DNA of 64,000 bases. Origin: Actinopolymorpha alba DSM 45243. Lineage in GTDB: Bacteria; Actinomycetota; Actinomycetes; Propionibacteriales; Actinopolymorphaceae. Positions within the stretch are counted from its first letter, which is position 1, and each line of letters begins with the position of its first letter. The translations under genes were made by a program, and so were the position numbers. The DNA is taken from NCBI RefSeq assembly GCF_000373925.1, contig NZ_KB892754.1, positions 30,262 through 94,261 on the forward strand, given 5' to 3'. Shown here piece after piece: positions 61,472-64,000 of this stretch. The notes beneath the pieces are model-generated. The model ran no database searches, was not told where the DNA came from, and saw nothing but the letters and a program-made list of their open reading frames with translations.

Positions 61472-61534
61472 GTAGGGTCGGCCTGTGGCGCGGTGTCCGC
61501 GTTTCCGCGGGTCCGTTTCCACAGGCCGCCCGCC

Positions 61535-61568
61535 GAACCGGACGTGCAAGTCTCCCTGCATCCGGCTC
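61535..61568 (-). ncRNA. Group II intron domain V
   Basis: 34 nt, starts GAGCCGG and ends CGTCCGGTTC, with the AGC catalytic triad at its base, an internal bulge and a terminal loop as in bacterial domain V. It begins 9 bp after the reverse transcriptase stop. Confidence 0.88.
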
Positions 61569-61577
61569 TCCACGAGG

Positions 61578-63074
61578 TCATGCTTGTTGGGTGCGTGTCC
61601 AATGGTTGAGCCATCCATCCCATGGTGTGGGGATCGTGTATCCGCGCCAGGAGTATCGCTCGATCACGATTTCCTGGGGGTTGAATAACACGGTCCCGTT
61701 TCCGGCTGGCCGGTGGGCCGGGTAACCGGTGAGATACCGGCGCCGGATCTGCTTCCAGTTGAGTTTCGGGTGTCGTTTGAGGAGCCATTTCACGACCCTG
61801 TTCCACATGAACAGGTACAGGTATCGGTAGGTGGCTGATGACACCCCGTGCCGGAAGTAGTTACACCATCCACGAACAACCATGTTGAGATGTCGTAGGA
61901 GTTGTTCGAGAGAACGGTAGGCTGACCTGTGTGTGATAGTCCTGATCTTCGAGGTAATCGATTTCAGTGATTTCTTCGACGGATAGGTGTAGATCACTTC
62001 CCGGTTCGTGCCCGCTTTGCCGCGACGCTGGATGCGCCAGCCAAGAAAGTCGAACCCCTCATCGATGTGGCAGACCCCGGTCTTCTCCTCCGACAGGCGT
62101 AGCCCCATCGGGGTCAGGATCTGAGCGACCTCACCGCGAAGCTGTTCGGCGTGTCGCTGTGTCCCGTGCACCAGCACTACAAAGTCGTCGGCATACCTGA
62201 CGAGTTTGTAGGTGGCGCCACCTTTGGCGCGATACCTTTTCCGCCGCTGCCCGGGGAACTTCGTGCCGACTCCGAACGCCTCCCACCTGTTGTGGAAGTG
62301 CTCATCCAGTACCGACAGTGCGATGTTCGCCAGTAGTGGCGAAAGGATCCCACCTTGCGGTGTGCCGGTGTGGGTTTCCCTGGTGATGCCTTCTTCTGAC
62401 AGTACGCCTGCTTTGAGGAAAGCTTTCACCAGAGCCAGCACGCGTTTGTCTTCGACGCGACCTCGCACCCGGTCCATCAACGCGGTGTGATCGATCTCAT
62501 CGAAACACGCTTCGATATCGGCTTCCAGCACCCAGTGGTAGCCCTGGGAGCTGAAATGGTGAATCTCAGCGATCGCGTCCTGTGCGCGACGCTTCGGGCG
62601 GAACCCATAGCTCATCGGCTTGAAGTCCGCCTCGAAGATCGGCTCCAACGCCAGCTTCAGAGCAGCCTGAACCACCCTGTCCGCCGTGGTCGGGATACCC
62701 AACCGTCGTTTCTTGGCGCCACCAGGCTTAGGGATCAATCGTTCCCGCACCGGTAACGGCCGGAACCGCCTCTCCTTAACCTGGGCGCGGATCGTTTCCA
62801 GAAACTCCACCGGGTAGCTTGGCAGGGTTTTAGGGACCAGCCCGTCCACACCCGCCGTGCGCCCTCCGGTGTTGTTCCGCACACGGTCCCACGCGTGCAC
62901 CAAAAACGCCGGATCATAGACGAGGTTAAACAGATCGTTGAACACGCGGCCCGGGTCCCGGGTCGCCCACAAGTACAGCTTGGCCTGCATCTTCCGTACC
63001 CGCATCCCAGCCTGATCAAGATCGGCCGGCCACGACACACCGGTATTCACCGGCGGCTCCGGATCCTCACCCAC
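61578..63074 (-). CDS. ltrA: Group II intron reverse transcriptase/maturase
   Basis: 498 residues. Reverse transcriptase blocks RT1-RT7: RERLIPKPGGAKKRRLGIP, YGFRPKRRAQDAI, LEADIEACFDEIDH, GTPQGGILSPLLANI, the catalytic YADD at 294-297, and EKTGVCHIDEGFDFLGW. The maturase domain X follows (SLEQLLRHLNMVVRGWCNYFRHG) and ends with a DNA-binding-like tail; there is no HNH endonuclease domain. GTG 63074 has GGAGG six bases upstream; ATG 63005 is an alternative. Needed for splicing and retrohoming of the intron. Confidence 0.93.
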   Translation of the reverse strand: MGEDPEPPVNTGVSWPADLDQAGMRVRKMQAKLYLWATRDPGRVFNDLFNLVYDPAFLVHAWDRVRNNTGGRTAGVDGLVPKTLPSYPVEFLETIRAQVKERRFRPLPVRERLIPKPGGAKKRRLGIPTTADRVVQAALKLALEPIFEADFKPMSYGFRPKRRAQDAIAEIHHFSSQGYHWVLEADIEACFDEIDHTALMDRVRGRVEDKRVLALVKAFLKAGVLSEEGITRETHTGTPQGGILSPLLANIALSVLDEHFHNRWEAFGVGTKFPGQRRKRYRAKGGATYKLVRYADDFVVLVHGTQRHAEQLRGEVAQILTPMGLRLSEEKTGVCHIDEGFDFLGWRIQRRGKAGTNREVIYTYPSKKSLKSITSKIRTITHRSAYRSLEQLLRHLNMVVRGWCNYFRHGVSSATYRYLYLFMWNRVVKWLLKRHPKLNWKQIRRRYLTGYPAHRPAGNGTVLFNPQEIVIERYSWRGYTIPTPWDGWLNHWTRTQQA

Positions 63075-63710
63075 CTATTCCTCCATCAGGGCAACTACAG
63101 CGCCTTACTGTCGACTCCGCTGCCGCCCTTTGCCCTGTGAACGGCTTTCCCGTTCTCCCTGGCAGTTCGTTACTCCTGCGACTACTACGGCGGCTCCGTC
63201 CCGAACCACCGCCCACAGCAGACGGCGTGCCTGCCCTTCCACACCCCTGGCAGGGATGCGGGGAGGGCGGCGGTGGCCGGTTCCCACGTTCACTCGCGAA
63301 CCACTCAACCGGTTAGGTGCCCAGCTTTGCCCCAGCGGCATCGCCACGGCTACGCCGCAGATCTTCACCGTGGCCCCCCTGCCCGCCCCAGATCAAACAG
63401 GCCCAGGAGTTCCCCGAAACCCACCAGGGATTCGGGTGCGCACCGCGATCCGGCCCACATCTACCGAGTTAGAGCCGGCGCAACTCTTGAGGAGCTTTAC
63501 AACGCTGGTTTCTCTCGTACACCTTCCGGTCACGCTCGCCGCGCCCGTACCGTTCGGTAGTACCGGCACGCCACGGCTTTGTCAGGGCTGCTCCCACCCT
63601 CCCCGGCGCCTCCCGGATCAGGCTGCCCTCAGCTTTGGTCGCAACACTGCGATGTCACAACCTCAAAGGCATCTCACCTCCGAAATGGTTCGCGGCGCCT
63701 CGTGGCGCAC

Positions 63711-64000
63711 GCCGGGGAACGCGCATCCCCGATCTCGTAGCTCCAGCAGTTTGCGGAGGCGTCCGGTGAAGAATCTGGTGCCGTCGGAGAGGGCGACTTC
63801 GCCGTCGCGGATGCCGAACCAGCTGACTTTGGCATCACACGCCCACTCCTGAACCGTGCGTGCCGACACGTAGGTGCCGGTACGCAGCAGCCGGCCCAAC
63901 CCGGTGCCGTTGACCAGATCCTCGTCGGTGATCGTCACAACGATGTGCGGCTTCTCCCCATCCTGCGACGGGGAGGCTCCGGAGTCGAGGTAGCGGCGGA
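63711..64000 (-). CDS. DUF222/HNH endonuclease-like gene, 5' exon (truncated by window edge)
   Basis: The frame enters from beyond the right edge (RRYLDSGASPSQDGEKPH) and runs VVTITDEDLVNGTGLGRLL, YVSARTVQEWACDAKV, GRLRKLLELRDRGCAFPG, where the intron begins. This is the end of the DUF222 region and the start of the HNH zinc knuckle. The last exon bases form a small hairpin CGGGGA-N7-TCCCCG immediately before the insertion point. Confidence 0.85.

Larger units (their letters stand above)
61472..63710 (-). mobile_element. Group II intron (2239 bp) with reverse transcriptase, inserted in an HNH nuclease gene
   Basis: On the minus strand it begins with GTGCG (63710-63706), the group II 5' consensus, and ends ...CCCTAC at 61472. 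Domain V is recognisable at 61535-61568, and domain VI follows with a CGGCCTGTGG/CCACAGGCCG stem. Roughly 640 nt of ribozyme domains I-III precede the reverse transcriptase frame in domain IV. Joining the flanks gives ...TTC CCC GGC | TGT GAC..., restoring FPGCDRPP of the HNH gene. GCCGGGG at 63601-63607 is a candidate EBS1 pairing with the last exon bases CCCCGGC. Confidence 0.92.

Noticed and set aside
63130..63852. 240-codon plus-strand frame across the intron 5' half
   Set aside because: Antisense to ribozyme domains of the group II intron and to the HNH exon; no motif.

Overview
High-GC actinobacterial chromosome segment. The evidence is strong G/C third-position bias, many GTG starts, ATGA/GTGA stop-start overlaps, and actinobacterial families (DUF222/HNH nuclease gene, WYL and MmyB-like XRE regulators, a QcrB-type cytochrome b). 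The combination of large secreted glycan-active proteins with many ABC uptake operons would fit a soil Propionibacteriales member (Kribbella/Actinopolymorpha-like), but that placement is inference. No rRNA, tRNA or CRISPR array was seen.

Layout. 1-1.4 kb: end of a sensor-kinase-like ATPase domain, then a guanidine-III riboswitch driving a tandem pair of SMR guanidinium exporters. 1.4-5.8 kb: two proteins with duplicated SRPBCC/AHSA1 domains, a DUF1905/YdeI protein and an ArsR-type regulator in an overlapping operon with an SRPBCC protein and a secreted SGNH hydrolase. 5.8-9.7 kb: redox genes (zinc alcohol dehydrogenase, aldo/keto reductase, CMD protein) next to a divergent XRE regulator. 9.7-13.1 kb: small membrane, secreted and unknown proteins and a tandem ACT-domain protein, followed by strong hairpins.

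13.4-34.4 kb is a large convergent catabolic locus. On the plus strand a 1343-residue secreted multidomain protein leads an overlapping operon with a family-1 (sugar-type) ABC importer, an enolase-superfamily dehydratase and an IclR regulator. On the minus strand, facing it, a GntR regulator, a family-5 (peptide-type) ABC importer, a gamma-glutamyltransferase and a second GntR regulator are followed by a second enolase-superfamily enzyme, a DapA-family lyase/aldolase and an SDR dehydrogenase. The natural reading is uptake of an extracellular glycan- or sugar-acid-derived compound, dehydration by the enolases, then cleavage or oxidation by the aldolase and SDR. 34.7-38.7 kb encodes a 1355-residue secreted beta-helix protein with a recent 405-bp internal duplication.

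38.7-45.3 kb: an orphan cytochrome b (QcrB), an alpha/beta hydrolase, a DUF1801 protein, a 480-bp gene-free block with four inverted repeats, and a quinone-oxidoreductase-like gene divergent from an ArsR-type regulator. 45.3-52.4 kb: a tightly overlapped ABC operon whose substrate-binding protein appears to be circularly permuted, with a fused double ATPase, a cupin and a threonine-synthase-like PLP enzyme. 52.6-61 kb: sulfotransferase, TetR, FMN reductase, Ca2+/H+ antiporter, a VOC-VOC-DinB fusion with its divergent WYL regulator, and a dicarboxylate symporter.

61.2-64 kb: a DUF222/HNH endonuclease gene is split by a 2239-bp group II intron carrying a YADD reverse transcriptase. The exon-intron joints can be placed to the base because the joined exons restore the HNH reading frame.
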